Source: Leptospira montravelensis
GTDB taxonomy: Bacteria; Spirochaetota; Leptospiria; Leptospirales; Leptospiraceae
Length of the DNA: 64,000 nt
Direction of reading: 5' to 3'
NCBI RefSeq assembly: GCF_004770045.1
Contig: NZ_RQFO01000017.1
Location: 310,001-374,000, forward strand
Part shown: positions 1-9,350 of the stretch, one piece after another
Position numbering within the stretch: the first letter of the stretch is position 1
Layout: each line of letters starts with the position of its first letter
The notes under the pieces: generated by a model
Seen by the model: only the letters and a program-made list of their open reading frames with translations
Database searches by the model: none
What the model was told of the DNA's origin: nothing
Program-made: the position numbers and the translations under genes

Positions 1-670
1 ATGCGATGAAGTTGGAAATTCTTTTTTTTATAAATGGATTAAAAAAGAGTTTTTTTGACATAATTCAATCCCGACTAACAAGGATTTTCATTTTTATTTA
101 CTTCATTTTTTGTGATTTTTTATGCCAAAAGTGCAATAAAAGAAAAACCAACTAGATTGGTTTTGGCCGACTAATGCGAATCATGTTCTTTTCTATGGGT
201 GAATCAAATTCCAGCTTTGAAATTGATTTCAAACTCAAACCACAACAAATAGAATTTCCCTTTTATTAGAAAAACAGAATGAAATCCCAATCCTATGGAA
301 CTTAGGCCCACGCTCGACCCACAAAGGCTTCTAACACTTCCCCTGCTTACACATGTGTCGTGACAAGTACCCGCCGGAACTCACTACCGACATACTTATG
401 TTAGTCTATTTTTTAAACATTATATCCATAAATGAAACTATTTTTATAATTATTCTAGTAATAATTATAAAAATCATTATTCCTTGTTAGCTGCCTTTCT
501 ATTCCAATATTTGAATTTCTTTGTTTTTATAAAATTTGAGTCGCATTGGTTTATTTTAAAATAATATTATGTACATTGTGTTATCGATGTGTCACTAAAA
601 TTAAAACCCAAAGGTAACCGCTGACAATCATATCTCAAATGATTTACTACAAGAAGAAGGAGGATCTATA
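1..670. other. AT-rich non-coding region
   Basis: No open reading frame of convincing length or composition is visible on either strand. The stretch is rich in A and T, except for a more GC-balanced segment at about 300-400. It carries the perfect AT palindrome at 440-474, annotated separately, and the promoter and ribosome binding site of the gene starting at 671. A TTGACA at 55-60 has no good -10 box at the usual distance, so I do not call a promoter there. Confidence 0.6.
440..474. repeat. Perfect 15-bp AT inverted repeat, 5-nt loop
   Basis: The arms at 440-454 and 460-474 are exact reverse complements made only of A and T. They surround the loop CTAGT. There is no T-run on either side, so it does not look like an ordinary intrinsic terminator. 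It lies about 200 bases upstream of the flavoprotein gene at 671 and could be an operator, a cruciform-forming site or the remnant of an element end. Confidence 0.7.
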
Positions 671-2287
671 GTGGCAGTAAAAAACGATGTCATTATTATC
701 GGAGCAGGAATCGCGGGGCTTGTAGCTGCCTATGAATGTTTAAACCAAGGAAAATCTGTTTTAATTTTAGAAAGAAACACCGAAGAACAATTAGGTGGTC
801 TCGCTAAACTCTCATTTGGTGGAATGGCCTTAGTTGGAACCCCAATACAAAAACGTTTAGGTATCAAAGATACACCTGAGATTGCATTGGATGATTGGTT
901 CTCCTTTGCTGATTTCGGTCCCAATGATATTTTCCCAAAACAATGGGCAGAACAATATGTAAACGAAAGTCTTGGACAAGTTTATCACTGGCTTGGAAGC
1001 CTTGGATTAAATTTTTTTCCTGTAGTCAATTGGGTAGAAAGAGGTCAATACAAAAGAGGAAATTCTGTTCCACGTTATCATGTTCTTTGGGGAACTGGTT
1101 ATCGTTTGGTGGAACGATTTGTTGAGCTTTTAAAAAAACACGAACATAGTGCAAAACTTAAAATTATTTTTGAACATAAGGTTACTGATTTAATTAAAGA
1201 AAATGGAAAGATTGTTGGTTGTATCGCCGAACAAGAAAATACGAATAAGTTAGATTTAACTTTTTATGCAGATCATGTGATGGTTGCAACAGGTGGCATT
1301 ACAGGCTGTTTGGATAAAGTACGGGAACACTGGCACAAACCTTGGGGGGAAGCACCAAAAGAGATGTTAAATGGATCTCATCCTTTTGCGGATGGTTTGG
1401 TTCATGATGCTGTGAAGAAACATGGCGGAAATCTCACCCACTTAGATAAAATGTGGAATTATGCTGCAGGAATTCCCAATCCTAATCCAGAATTTGAGGC
1501 TCACGGACTCAGTTTGATTCCTTGTAAATCGGCACTTTGGCTAGACCATTCTGGAAGGCGCATTGGACCTGAACCAATGATGACTGGTTTTGATACCAAT
1601 GAACTTTGCCGAAGAATTTCTGGTTTAGAAAAACCCTATACATGGCAACTTTTGAATTGGCGGATTGCCGCAAAAGAATTAGCTGTTTCCGGTTCTGAAC
1701 ACAATCCGATGATCCGCGATCGTAAACTATTTATGTTTCTAAAGGAAATATTACTCGGAAACCACCGTTTAGTCAGACAGCTACAAAAAGAAAGTGATCA
1801 TTTTATTGTAGCCAACAACTTACGAGAATTAGCCGATAAGATGAACCAGTTAAATGGCGACAAAACCATTGATTATGAAGTATTAAAAAAAGAAGTCGCA
1901 ATGTATGATGATGTCATACGCCGAGGAAAAGGGTTATGGAACGATGACCAATTAAGACGGATCCAACATGCCAGATCATGGAGGTCTGATCGTGTGCGCA
2001 CTTGTTCCCCAAAACCCATTCTTCATCCAGGTGCGGGTCCACTTATTGCTATCAAACTACGATTGATTACACGAAAGAGCCTCGGTGGCATTCAGACAGA
2101 TTTAGAAAGTCGCGTATTAGATCCGTTAGGTTCAGTAATCCCTGGATTGTATGCGATTGGAGAAGCTGCTGGATTTGGCGGCGGCGGTGCTAGTGGATTT
2201 AAATCTTTAGAAGGAACTTTTTTATCTGGTTGTATACTGACAGCAAGGGCCGCGGCAAAATCAATCATAGGGAACAATTCAAAGTAA
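671..2287 (+). CDS. FAD-binding dehydrogenase (KsdD/fumarate reductase flavoprotein-like)
   Basis: This 538-residue protein is a soluble flavoprotein of the FAD_binding_2 class. The Rossmann FAD motif GAGIAG is at residues 11-16, followed by the acidic end of the second beta strand (LILERN). A GGG-rich substrate-side loop and the second FAD contact (GLYAIGEAAGFGGGG) lie near the C-terminus. The family includes 3-ketosteroid delta-1-dehydrogenases and fumarate reductase flavoprotein subunits, and the closest type I recognise is the 'putative FAD-binding dehydrogenase' found in mycobacteria. The substrate cannot be read from the sequence. The start is GTG, preceded by a strong AAGGAGG at 656-663. 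A ThDP enzyme begins 28 bases downstream on the same strand, so they are probably co-transcribed and may act on the same carbon compound. Confidence 0.85.
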   Translation: MAVKNDVIIIGAGIAGLVAAYECLNQGKSVLILERNTEEQLGGLAKLSFGGMALVGTPIQKRLGIKDTPEIALDDWFSFADFGPNDIFPKQWAEQYVNESLGQVYHWLGSLGLNFFPVVNWVERGQYKRGNSVPRYHVLWGTGYRLVERFVELLKKHEHSAKLKIIFEHKVTDLIKENGKIVGCIAEQENTNKLDLTFYADHVMVATGGITGCLDKVREHWHKPWGEAPKEMLNGSHPFADGLVHDAVKKHGGNLTHLDKMWNYAAGIPNPNPEFEAHGLSLIPCKSALWLDHSGRRIGPEPMMTGFDTNELCRRISGLEKPYTWQLLNWRIAAKELAVSGSEHNPMIRDRKLFMFLKEILLGNHRLVRQLQKESDHFIVANNLRELADKMNQLNGDKTIDYEVLKKEVAMYDDVIRRGKGLWNDDQLRRIQHARSWRSDRVRTCSPKPILHPGAGPLIAIKLRLITRKSLGGIQTDLESRVLDPLGSVIPGLYAIGEAAGFGGGGASGFKSLEGTFLSGCILTARAAAKSIIGNNSK

Positions 2288-2315
2288 GGATAGGAAAATA
2301 AGGGAGAATCATCAG

Positions 2316-4079
2316 ATGAAAAAAACAGGTGCATGGTTAGTCAGATATGCTTTAGAACAAATCGGAGTTCGTTATACTTTTGGAATTCCAGGTGTACATA
2401 ATACAGAAATTTATGATGAACTCAATAGTTCTGAATCGATCCATCCAATGCTTGTGACCCACGAAGGTTGTGGTGCATTTATGGCCGATGCCATCAGTCG
2501 AACCAGTAATTCTATCGGTACTATATTAATTGTTCCGGCTGCGGGAGTGACTCATGCAGCTAGTGGCATTGGGGAGGCTTTTTTAGATGGAATTCCCATG
2601 TTAGTCATTGCAGGTGGTGTTCGGAGTGATTCCCAATTTAAATACCAATTACATGATATGGACCAACATGCATTATTAAAACCAATTACCAAACAAACTT
2701 TTAAGGTCAATACACAAGCCGAAATCATAGAAACAATTTATAAAGCATACCAAATTGCAACAACGGGAGAACCAGGGCCGGTATTTGTAGAAATTCCAGT
2801 AAATATACAACTTTACACAGGTTTGGTGGAGGATCTTCCCACCTATAAACAATATTGTAAATTACAAACGGTTACACATTCACCATTCCCATTTGCCAGT
2901 TTAGATGAGGCTGTGGAATTATTAGTACAAGCAAAATCGCCAGGTTTATTTTTAGGATGGGGTGCGGTTGATGTTACTACATCCACAATTCAAATTGCAG
3001 AATTACTAGGTGCACCCGTTTCTACAACCTTACAAGGATTAAGTGCATTTCCGGGGAATCATCCATTACATTGCGGAATGAGTTTCGGTGCGGCAGCTGT
3101 CCCTGTGGCAACGAATGCTTTTTCTGAATGTGATTGTTTACTCGCAGTAGGAACACGTTTTGCAGAAATAGCCACTGCCAGTTTTGGAGTCACAGTTCCA
3201 AAAAACCTAATCCATATTGATATCAACCCTGACGTACTTAGTGCTAATTATCCTGCTAAGGTTGGAATTACTGGTGATGCAAAATTAATTCTTCCTGAAT
3301 TAGTAAAAAAATTAAAACTAAAGTTAGAAAAAACAAAACAAAATAGGGAAAACCGATTACAAAAAATCAAATCAGAAATTGCTAAAAATAAACAAACCTA
3401 TACAGAAGAATGGTTCCAACATGATAGTAAAGCTCGAGTGAACCCAGCTAAGTTTTTTAGTGCCTTACGTAGCACTTTACCTGATGACGGCTTTGTTGTG
3501 GTAGATGATGGCAACCATACTTTTTTAACTGCAGAACTTATGCCCATCCACAAACCAAGACATATGATTTCACCTACAGATTTTAATTGTATGGGTTATG
3601 CCGTTCCTGCAACCATCGCAACGAAAATGGCAAATCCCGATAAAGCAGTTGTGGGAATCATCGGTGATGGAGCCTTTCTAATGACTTGTATGGAGATAAA
3701 TACAGCAAGCAGAAACCAGATAGGTGCGATATTTGCAGTTTTTAATGATGGTGAGTTATCTCAAATTGCACAAGCACAACAAGTCCCTTACAATCGTAAA
3801 ACCTGTACCGTACTTGGAGTCACTCGTTTCGAAGGGATCGCATTAGCCACTGGTGCTGAATACTTGCGGATAGAAACCAATGAAGATATTTTTGAAAATT
3901 TGAAAACTGCATGGACTCTCACCCAGGAAGGCCGTCCCGTCATTTTGGATGTAAATATTGACTACAGTAAAAAAACTCGATTTACCCAAGGAATTGTTGG
4001 TACGAACTTAAAACGATTACCTTTTGCTGCCAAATTAAGAATGATTAGTCGAGCCCTCGTGAGAAAAGTGACGGGATAA
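2316..4079 (+). CDS. Thiamine-diphosphate-dependent enzyme (acetolactate synthase/decarboxylase family)
   Basis: The 587-residue protein has the three-domain layout of the POX/ALS superfamily. The N-terminal PYR domain contains the catalytic glutamate (E50 in THEGCGAF). A central domain follows, then a C-terminal PP domain with the ThDP/Mg motif beginning GDG at 450-452 and ending with Asn-Asp-Gly about 27 residues later. The family covers acetolactate synthase, pyruvate oxidase, benzoylformate decarboxylase and oxalyl-CoA decarboxylase. The residues needed to choose among them are not diagnostic by eye. No regulatory subunit gene (ilvN-like) lies next to it, which argues against the main biosynthetic acetolactate synthase. 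It sits in a run with the flavoprotein at 671. Confidence 0.85.
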   Translation: MKKTGAWLVRYALEQIGVRYTFGIPGVHNTEIYDELNSSESIHPMLVTHEGCGAFMADAISRTSNSIGTILIVPAAGVTHAASGIGEAFLDGIPMLVIAGGVRSDSQFKYQLHDMDQHALLKPITKQTFKVNTQAEIIETIYKAYQIATTGEPGPVFVEIPVNIQLYTGLVEDLPTYKQYCKLQTVTHSPFPFASLDEAVELLVQAKSPGLFLGWGAVDVTTSTIQIAELLGAPVSTTLQGLSAFPGNHPLHCGMSFGAAAVPVATNAFSECDCLLAVGTRFAEIATASFGVTVPKNLIHIDINPDVLSANYPAKVGITGDAKLILPELVKKLKLKLEKTKQNRENRLQKIKSEIAKNKQTYTEEWFQHDSKARVNPAKFFSALRSTLPDDGFVVVDDGNHTFLTAELMPIHKPRHMISPTDFNCMGYAVPATIATKMANPDKAVVGIIGDGAFLMTCMEINTASRNQIGAIFAVFNDGELSQIAQAQQVPYNRKTCTVLGVTRFEGIALATGAEYLRIETNEDIFENLKTAWTLTQEGRPVILDVNIDYSKKTRFTQGIVGTNLKRLPFAAKLRMISRALVRKVTG

Positions 4080-4094
4080 GGTTATTTTTTTCTT

Positions 4095-5039
4095 TTGCGA
4101 ATCTTACTTGCACCTATGGAAGGACTTCTCGATTTTCGCCTGCGCGACCTACTAACGCGCGTAGGCGGGTATGACGAATGTGTGAGTGAATTCATTCGAG
4201 TCAACGACACACTGCTTCCTTCTCATAGGTTTTATCGATATGTTCCAGAACTTTATGAAAATTGTAGAACCAAATCTGGGGTTCCAGTCAAAGTACAATT
4301 ATTAGGTTCTGATATTAACTGTATGGCAGAAAACGCAAGTAAGGTGGCTTCCCTTGGCGCTTATGGAATTGATATTAATTTTGGATGTCCTGCCCCCACC
4401 GTAAACAGAAACCGAGGGGGAGCTGCCTTACTCAAAGAACCCGACTTAATGTTTGCCATTGTAAAGGCAGTTCGTAGTGCTGTTCCTTCCTCTATTCCAG
4501 TTACGGCAAAAATGAGATTAGGTTACGATTCCACCGAACAAGCGCTTGTTTGTGCAAAAGCATTGGAAGAAGGTGGGGCCAAAGAAATTGTGGTCCATGC
4601 TCGAACAAAAACGGATGGTTACAAACCTCCTGCCTATTGGGATTGGATTTATAAAATCGGATCCACAGTCAGAGTTCCCGTAGTGGCCAATGGAGAAATT
4701 TGGACCGCTGAAGATGCAAAACGATGTCAGGAAGTTTCAGGTTGTCGAGACATTATGATTGGTCGTGGTGCTGTTGCCAACCCAAGCCTTGCTTTGATGA
4801 TCCGAGGAGAAAAAAAAGAGAATCTTTCTTGGGATGAAGTCAAAATAATTTTACATCGGTATTGGCAAAGTTTAGAAGCAGATTTGGAAGTTAAAAGTCG
4901 GGCAGGAAGAATCAAACAATGGTTACACTATTTATCCCGACAGTATCCGGAAGCGGAAAGAGACTTTGAAATTGTAAAACGACTAACAAAGATAGAGGAT
5001 TTTACAAAGTATTTGGAATCGACAGTGACATTTGTTTAA
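4095..5039 (+). CDS. dusC: tRNA-dihydrouridine synthase, DusC type
   Basis: This FMN-dependent TIM-barrel enzyme reduces uridine to dihydrouridine in tRNA. The protein (314 residues) starts with LLAPMEG, as E. coli DusC does, and aligns by eye along its length with that enzyme. The proton-donor cysteine is C98 in the motif FGCPAPTVNRNRGGA. The FMN-phosphate region ANGEIW and IGRGA follow, and the C-terminal RIKQWL is typical of the DusC subgroup (U16-specific in E. coli). The start is TTG, 15 bases after the preceding stop, with only a weak AAGG upstream. It is probably in the same transcript as the two upstream enzymes. Position specificity is an inference from the DusC-like signature. Confidence 0.92.
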   Translation: MRILLAPMEGLLDFRLRDLLTRVGGYDECVSEFIRVNDTLLPSHRFYRYVPELYENCRTKSGVPVKVQLLGSDINCMAENASKVASLGAYGIDINFGCPAPTVNRNRGGAALLKEPDLMFAIVKAVRSAVPSSIPVTAKMRLGYDSTEQALVCAKALEEGGAKEIVVHARTKTDGYKPPAYWDWIYKIGSTVRVPVVANGEIWTAEDAKRCQEVSGCRDIMIGRGAVANPSLALMIRGEKKENLSWDEVKIILHRYWQSLEADLEVKSRAGRIKQWLHYLSRQYPEAERDFEIVKRLTKIEDFTKYLESTVTFV

Positions 5040-5138
5040 ACAATTCAACTTGTTCTTTCCTTTTTTTTATCTTTCCCATTCTGGAATAAACCGAAAAAAC
5101 TAGTTTCAAAACGAACAAACCTCCCTAAGTTATTTCTT

Positions 5139-5627
5139 ATGTTTGAATCATTTTCCAACTCTGAAATCCTATCAGGTATGATTACCCCCGCGGTCCTTGT
5201 ATCTGCTTCTGCCAGTTTGATATTTTCCACTGCCAATCGACTCGGGCGTATTTTTGATCGAGTGAATCTTTTGAAATCGGAAGTAGAAATTCTATTAGAG
5301 GGCAAAAAGAGTTTTCATACTGAACGAATGGTTTATATGCGCAACCAACTTTCTGTTCAGAAAAAACGGGCAGTTCTCATCCAACGTTCAATGGCATTTT
5401 TATATTTGGCGACATCCTTATTTATCATTTCAAGTTTAACTTTGGCCTTTACCCTTGCCTTTGCTAAAAATTTAACTTGGATTCCTACTGTGGTTGCCTT
5501 ATCAGGTGGGATCTGTCTGTTTCTTGCCAGTGCCCTTCTATTTTATGAAAGCAGATACAATCTAACATTCATTAACAGGCAAATTGAATTTACGGAATTT
5601 TTGGAGAGTGAAGTCCAAAGGAAATAA
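5139..5627 (+). CDS. DUF2721 family membrane protein
   Basis: The 162-residue protein has an N-terminal segment ITPAVLVSASASLIFSTANR followed by GRIFDRV, the signature of DUF2721. A charged amphipathic stretch follows, then two adjacent transmembrane helices at about 88-110 and 115-140 and a short charged tail. The family has no established function; members are small inner-membrane proteins. It lies 99 bases after dusC on the same strand. The ATG start fits the family's usual N-terminus. Confidence 0.8.
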   Translation: MFESFSNSEILSGMITPAVLVSASASLIFSTANRLGRIFDRVNLLKSEVEILLEGKKSFHTERMVYMRNQLSVQKKRAVLIQRSMAFLYLATSLFIISSLTLAFTLAFAKNLTWIPTVVALSGGICLFLASALLFYESRYNLTFINRQIEFTEFLESEVQRK

Positions 5628-5652
5628 TATTCTAATATTCAGTTTCATAAAA

Positions 5653-5685
5653 GCCCAAACGGAATTGTTGATTTTCCTTTTGGGC
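5653..5685 (-). terminator. Rho-independent terminator reading on the minus strand
   Basis: A hairpin with arms 5653-5664 and 5674-5685 pairs over eleven positions with one mismatch. Read on the minus strand it is followed by TTTTAT, whereas the plus-strand side has no T-run. It would therefore end a transcript coming leftwards out of the 5.7-6.1 kb island. It may also act weakly for the DUF2721 gene on the plus strand. Confidence 0.55.
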
Positions 5686-5699
5686 GCCTCGAATCCATT

Positions 5700-6130
5700 C
5701 GATCATAAAGAAACTATCGATTAACGACCGCGTTATCCGCTCCAATCTTTCGCACCTGCGAAAGGATTTCCGCTACTACCGCTGGCGCTTGGATCTTATT
5801 TTGAATCACCAGCATTGATTCAGAGGTAAAGTTCAAGTGTGAATTCTGGTATTCACTTGGTATATGCGCCAGGGACCAGAAGGGCTTGGTCCGAGAAGGC
5901 GTTAGCTTTCGAGGACGGAAGCGTAAGCGGACCCCGCATGAGGCCCGCCCGGGCGCCCAAAGCGCCAACTATGAACTTATCGGAATTAAAAACGGGGATT
6001 TTCGGAAAGGAAATGCCAAATGCGGTGGGTTGTGATAGAAGGAAACCATTGGGTGGCGGGTCTAGTTCCCCACCCTCAGATCAGGGCGGGGAGATTGTAC
6101 CCACACCACCCCCCTTCGACCCTCTTTTGT
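5700..6130. other. GC-richer island with many hairpins, no convincing gene
   Basis: Base composition differs sharply from the flanks, with long G/C runs at 5920-5965 and 6050-6115. Potential stems include CTTTCGC/GCGAAAG at 5747-5764, CAAG..CTTG with TGAAT/ATTCA near 5834-5860, GGACCA/TGGTCC near 5873-5892, GCTTTC/GGAAGC near 5904-5921, the palindrome CGCCCGGGCG near 5946-5955, GGCGC/GCGCC just after it, and GGGTGG..CCACCC near 6050-6075. Open frames exist on both strands (84 codons minus, 97 codons plus), but their composition does not look like protein. A minus-strand terminator lies at its left edge. It may be a structured RNA on the minus strand or a dispersed intergenic repeat. It does not show tmRNA, RNase P or SRP RNA signatures. 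Confidence 0.5.
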
Positions 6131-6214
6131 AACAAATCTGACAAAAAAAAACGATTTTCCTGTCACCTTGGCTTTCTAGAACGGTAAGTAAAAATTAGAT
6201 TCGGAAATTCCTTC

Positions 6215-7525
6215 ATGAGAGAAATCAAAACTGTCACGATTTTAGGTGCCAACGGAGCCATGGGTTCTGGAAGTGCAGGCGTCATTGCTGCCTTCGGTGG
6301 TGCTAAAGTCCATATGCTCGCTAGAGATGTTGAAAAAGCAAAACAGGGTATCGAAGCCGCTGTCGCATCCGTAAAAACGGATACAATTCGCGCACGAATG
6401 ATCCCTGGTTCCTACGATGCGGATCTGGAAAAAGCTGTCGCAGAGTCAGATTGGGTATTCGAACTCGTGGCGGAAAGTTACGAAGTCAAAGAACCGATCA
6501 ACACTCGCATCGCGAAAGCTCGTCGTCCTGGAACCATTGTTTCCACTGTGTCCTCTGGACTTTCTATCGGTCGTTTGGCAAAAGCTTACGATGAAGATGG
6601 TCAAAAACACTATTACGGAACGCATTTTTTTAACCCTCCTTATAAAATGATCCTTTGTGAACTCGTCACTCATTCGGGTAACGATAAAAAAGTCACACAA
6701 GCGTTAGGTGAATACTTAGATAAAGTTTTAGGCCGTGCTGTAGTTTATACAAACGACACTCCTGCATTTGCTGGAAACCGCATTGGATTTCAGTTGATGA
6801 ACGAAGTGGCTCACTTTGCAGAAAAGTATGCTGACAAAGGTGGAATTGCCCTTATGGACGAAATCATGTCTGGTTACACTGGACGTGCGATGGGCCCACT
6901 GGCTACTGCTGACTTCGTAGGACTAGATGTTCACAAGGCCATCGTAGACAATATCTACGACAATACAAAAGATGAAGCTCACGAAACATTCAAACTTCCT
7001 GGTTACTTCCAAAAGTTAATCGATGCTGGCAAACTTGGTATGAAATCTGGTGGTGGTCTCACTAAAGTTGTGAAACACGCTGACGGAAAACGTGAGAAGT
7101 TTGTTTACAATATCAAAACTGGTGAGTACGATCCGTACCCAAAATTTGATATTACTTTTATCAAAGAAGCTCGCCAAAAAATCAAAGACTCCGATTACAA
7201 AGGTGCGATGGATGTAGTAAAAAAAGCCAGTGGCTTCGAAGCAGACATTGCTCGTTACTTTATTTCACGTTACATCAGTTATTCGCTCTCTCTCGTGGGA
7301 GAGGTGGTTGATACAAAAGAAAACACTGACGGTGCTATGGGTTTCGGATTTAACTGGGTTCCCGCTTCCGCCTTCGTTGATTTCCTTGGTGGACCAAAAG
7401 AAACAATTAAGATGATGGATGAGTCTAAAATACCAGTTCCAAAACTTTTAAAAGATGCAAAAGAAGGCAAAAAGTTCTACGAACTTGGCGACAAACTCGA
7501 TGCAAGGTCTCTCTTCAAAGGTTAA
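6215..7525 (+). CDS. 3-hydroxyacyl-CoA dehydrogenase
   Basis: This enzyme oxidises L-3-hydroxyacyl-CoA with NAD in beta-oxidation. The 436-residue protein begins with a Rossmann motif GANGAMG (11-17). The catalytic histidine region HFFNPP is at 137-142, and the [13 protein letters not shown] linker leads into the helical dimerisation domains, with a second C-terminal domain copy after about residue 310. No enoyl-CoA hydratase domain is fused to it, so it is the stand-alone dehydrogenase form. The thiolase follows after 13 bases, giving the last two steps of the fatty-acid spiral in one operon. Leptospires use long-chain fatty acids as their main carbon source, so this is likely a core catabolic pair. 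Confidence 0.9.
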   Translation: MREIKTVTILGANGAMGSGSAGVIAAFGGAKVHMLARDVEKAKQGIEAAVASVKTDTIRARMIPGSYDADLEKAVAESDWVFELVAESYEVKEPINTRIAKARRPGTIVSTVSSGLSIGRLAKAYDEDGQKHYYGTHFFNPPYKMILCELVTHSGNDKKVTQALGEYLDKVLGRAVVYTNDTPAFAGNRIGFQLMNEVAHFAEKYADKGGIALMDEIMSGYTGRAMGPLATADFVGLDVHKAIVDNIYDNTKDEAHETFKLPGYFQKLIDAGKLGMKSGGGLTKVVKHADGKREKFVYNIKTGEYDPYPKFDITFIKEARQKIKDSDYKGAMDVVKKASGFEADIARYFISRYISYSLSLVGEVVDTKENTDGAMGFGFNWVPASAFVDFLGGPKETIKMMDESKIPVPKLLKDAKEGKKFYELGDKLDARSLFKG

Positions 7526-7538
7526 TTAGGAGTATCAT

Positions 7539-8804
7539 ATGAGTGAAAAAGTATTCGTATTAGGCGGAGAACAAACCGACTTCCAAAGAAACTGGACAAA
7601 AGAAGGAAAAACCTTCATGTCCATGATGCGTGAAGTATTAGATGATGCTCTTGAAAAAGTGGGCATTAGTTATGATGAAATCAAACGATTGAACAAAGAA
7701 AACCGTGTGGCTGTGTTTGTTGGAAACTTTGATGCAGAACAGTATGCCAACCAAGGACACTTGGGTGCATTTTTAACAGAAGTAAACCCTGCTCTTTTTG
7801 GAGTTCCTGGTGCACGTTACGAAGCAGCATGTGCTTCCGGATCTGTTGCTCTTGATGCAGCGATCACACACATCCGTGCAGAAGATTACGATCTAGCGAT
7901 TGTTCTTGGTGTGGAAGTGATGAAAACTGTATCTTCATCTGTGGGTGGTGACTTCCTTGGAACTGCTGCTTATTACGATAAAGAAGCGAAGGGAGTTCAA
8001 TTTCCTTTCCCTAAACTTTTCGGAAAATTAGCAGATGTAATCCTCGAACGTTACGAACTGAAAGAAGAACGTTTTATGGATGCTCTTGCTGAAATTTCAC
8101 GTATCAACTATGCAAACGCAAAACGTAACCCGAAAGCACAAACTCGCACATGGTTCATGAACAAAGAACATGCGATGGCTCGTGGTGGTGATAATAATAT
8201 GGCTGTGGGTGGTAGACTTTGTATCACTGACTGTTCCCAAGTAACAGACGGTGCTGCGGTAACTATCCTTGCATCCAAAGATTACACAAAAGAATACGCT
8301 AAAAAAACTGGCCGCAAAGTAGACGACATCCCTCGTGTGAAGGGTTGGGGTCACCGAGTGGCACCAATTACATTTGAAGCAAAAAAACAAGAATCCGTTG
8401 GGGACAAATACATCCTTCCTTGGACTCGCCAAACTGTAAAAGATGCTTACAAACGTGCTGACATGGATGTAAAAAACATTGATGTGTTTGAAACACATGA
8501 CTGTTTTACTTCTTCTGAGTATGCTGCGATTTCTGCTTTTGGAATCTCAGAACCAGGAAAAGAACACATCGCGATCGAAGAAGGAACCATTGACTTTGGT
8601 GGTAAAAAACCAATCAATCCTTCCGGTGGACTCATCGGTGTGGGTCACCCAGTAGGTGCATCCGGCGTTCGTATGATGCTCGACCTCTACAAACAAGTCA
8701 CAAACACCGCAGGGGACTACCAAGTAAAAGGTGCTAAAAATGGCCTTATGCTCAACATCGGTGGATCTGCGACTACGAACTTCGTGTTCATCTTAGGTAA
8801 GTAG
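7539..8804 (+). CDS. Thiolase, SCP2 (sterol carrier protein X) type
   Basis: This 421-residue thiolase has the nucleophilic cysteine C98 in AACASGS and the GHPVGASG motif with H370. The usual C-terminal CxG cysteine is absent: the corresponding segment reads NIGGSATT. It instead has an HDCF motif with C322. In SCP2-type thiolases the HDCF cysteine is known to take the place of the CxG cysteine as the acid/base, so the active site is probably complete. It would cleave 3-ketoacyl-CoA with CoA. The start ATG follows TTAGGAGT. It is paired with the dehydrogenase at 6215. Confidence 0.88.
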   Translation: MSEKVFVLGGEQTDFQRNWTKEGKTFMSMMREVLDDALEKVGISYDEIKRLNKENRVAVFVGNFDAEQYANQGHLGAFLTEVNPALFGVPGARYEAACASGSVALDAAITHIRAEDYDLAIVLGVEVMKTVSSSVGGDFLGTAAYYDKEAKGVQFPFPKLFGKLADVILERYELKEERFMDALAEISRINYANAKRNPKAQTRTWFMNKEHAMARGGDNNMAVGGRLCITDCSQVTDGAAVTILASKDYTKEYAKKTGRKVDDIPRVKGWGHRVAPITFEAKKQESVGDKYILPWTRQTVKDAYKRADMDVKNIDVFETHDCFTSSEYAAISAFGISEPGKEHIAIEEGTIDFGGKKPINPSGGLIGVGHPVGASGVRMMLDLYKQVTNTAGDYQVKGAKNGLMLNIGGSATTNFVFILGK

Positions 8805-8807
8805 ATT

Positions 8808-9245
8808 TTGAGTTCGCTGAATACAGAAAAATGGAATCGGATTTTAGTCCGGTTCCTCCTTGCCTTTTCGTTTTGGGAAGCGGTTTCCATTCCAGTTAGA
8901 ATGTTGTTTTTTTCAAAGTTCTACTTTGATCCAACTTTCAAAACTATGTTTGTTCCTATCACAGATGTTTTTTGGCTTGGACCTGTATTCAGCGATTTAT
9001 TATTCACACTTTCCTTTGGTTTTCTTTATTCGTTAATGAAAGAATCCCTTCCGCAAGGACTTGTAGGTGGATTTCTCGTGGGAATCTTAGTATCGATCAT
9101 CGGGTTTGTATCGCCAATGCTTTGGACATTGTCCCTCACAAACTTTGCCCCAACAGTTCTTGTTTGGGTTTGGGTGGCTTACTACGCAATATTTACCATT
9201 TCTACTGCTGTCATTTATTCTGTGGGTTGGAATTCAGAAGATTAA
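8808..9245 (+). CDS. Hypothetical four-helix membrane protein
   Basis: I do not recognise a named family. The 145-residue protein has about four hydrophobic segments (near residues 14-34, 45-75, 84-104 and 112-138) and short loops. It starts at TTG three bases after the thiolase stop, so it is almost certainly read from the same transcript. A strong terminator follows at 9326. The coupling to beta-oxidation genes may only reflect operon position. Confidence 0.65.
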   Translation: MSSLNTEKWNRILVRFLLAFSFWEAVSIPVRMLFFSKFYFDPTFKTMFVPITDVFWLGPVFSDLLFTLSFGFLYSLMKESLPQGLVGGFLVGILVSIIGFVSPMLWTLSLTNFAPTVLVWVWVAYYAIFTISTAVIYSVGWNSED

Positions 9246-9325
9246 TTTTATCATTTCGATTTTTCCAAAAAAATAAGGACGACCGGATTCTATTCCGATG
9301 GAATGCAAACCCAATTTTGATCAGC

Positions 9326-9349
9326 AAACCCAAAGTAAACTTTGGGTTT
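9326..9349 (+). terminator. Intrinsic terminator after the beta-oxidation operon
   Basis: A perfect 10-bp stem (9326-9335 with 9340-9349) with loop TAAA is followed by a T-rich run on the plus strand. The stop codon of the convergent OsmC gene begins immediately at 9351, and A-rich sequence precedes the stem on that side, so the hairpin may serve both directions. Confidence 0.85.
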
Positions 9350-9350
9350 T

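Noticed and set aside
55..60. TTGACA promoter-like box
   Set aside because: No -10 element at 16-18 bases downstream.
353..490. Short ATG frame of about 45 codons within the left non-coding region
   Set aside because: It has no ribosome binding site and turns into low-complexity Ile-rich sequence because it reads through the AT palindrome.
5714..5968. 84-codon minus-strand frame in the GC island
   Set aside because: The composition reflects the hairpin-rich DNA, and no start signal or family is visible; the terminator to its left may belong to an RNA instead.
6105..6125. TTCGAC segment that resembles a tRNA/tmRNA T-loop
   Set aside because: No acceptor stem, CCA end or anticodon arm can be formed around it.
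5839..6132. 97-codon plus-strand frame in the GC island
   Set aside because: Proline/glycine/arginine-rich translation of GC-rich repeats, without a ribosome binding site.
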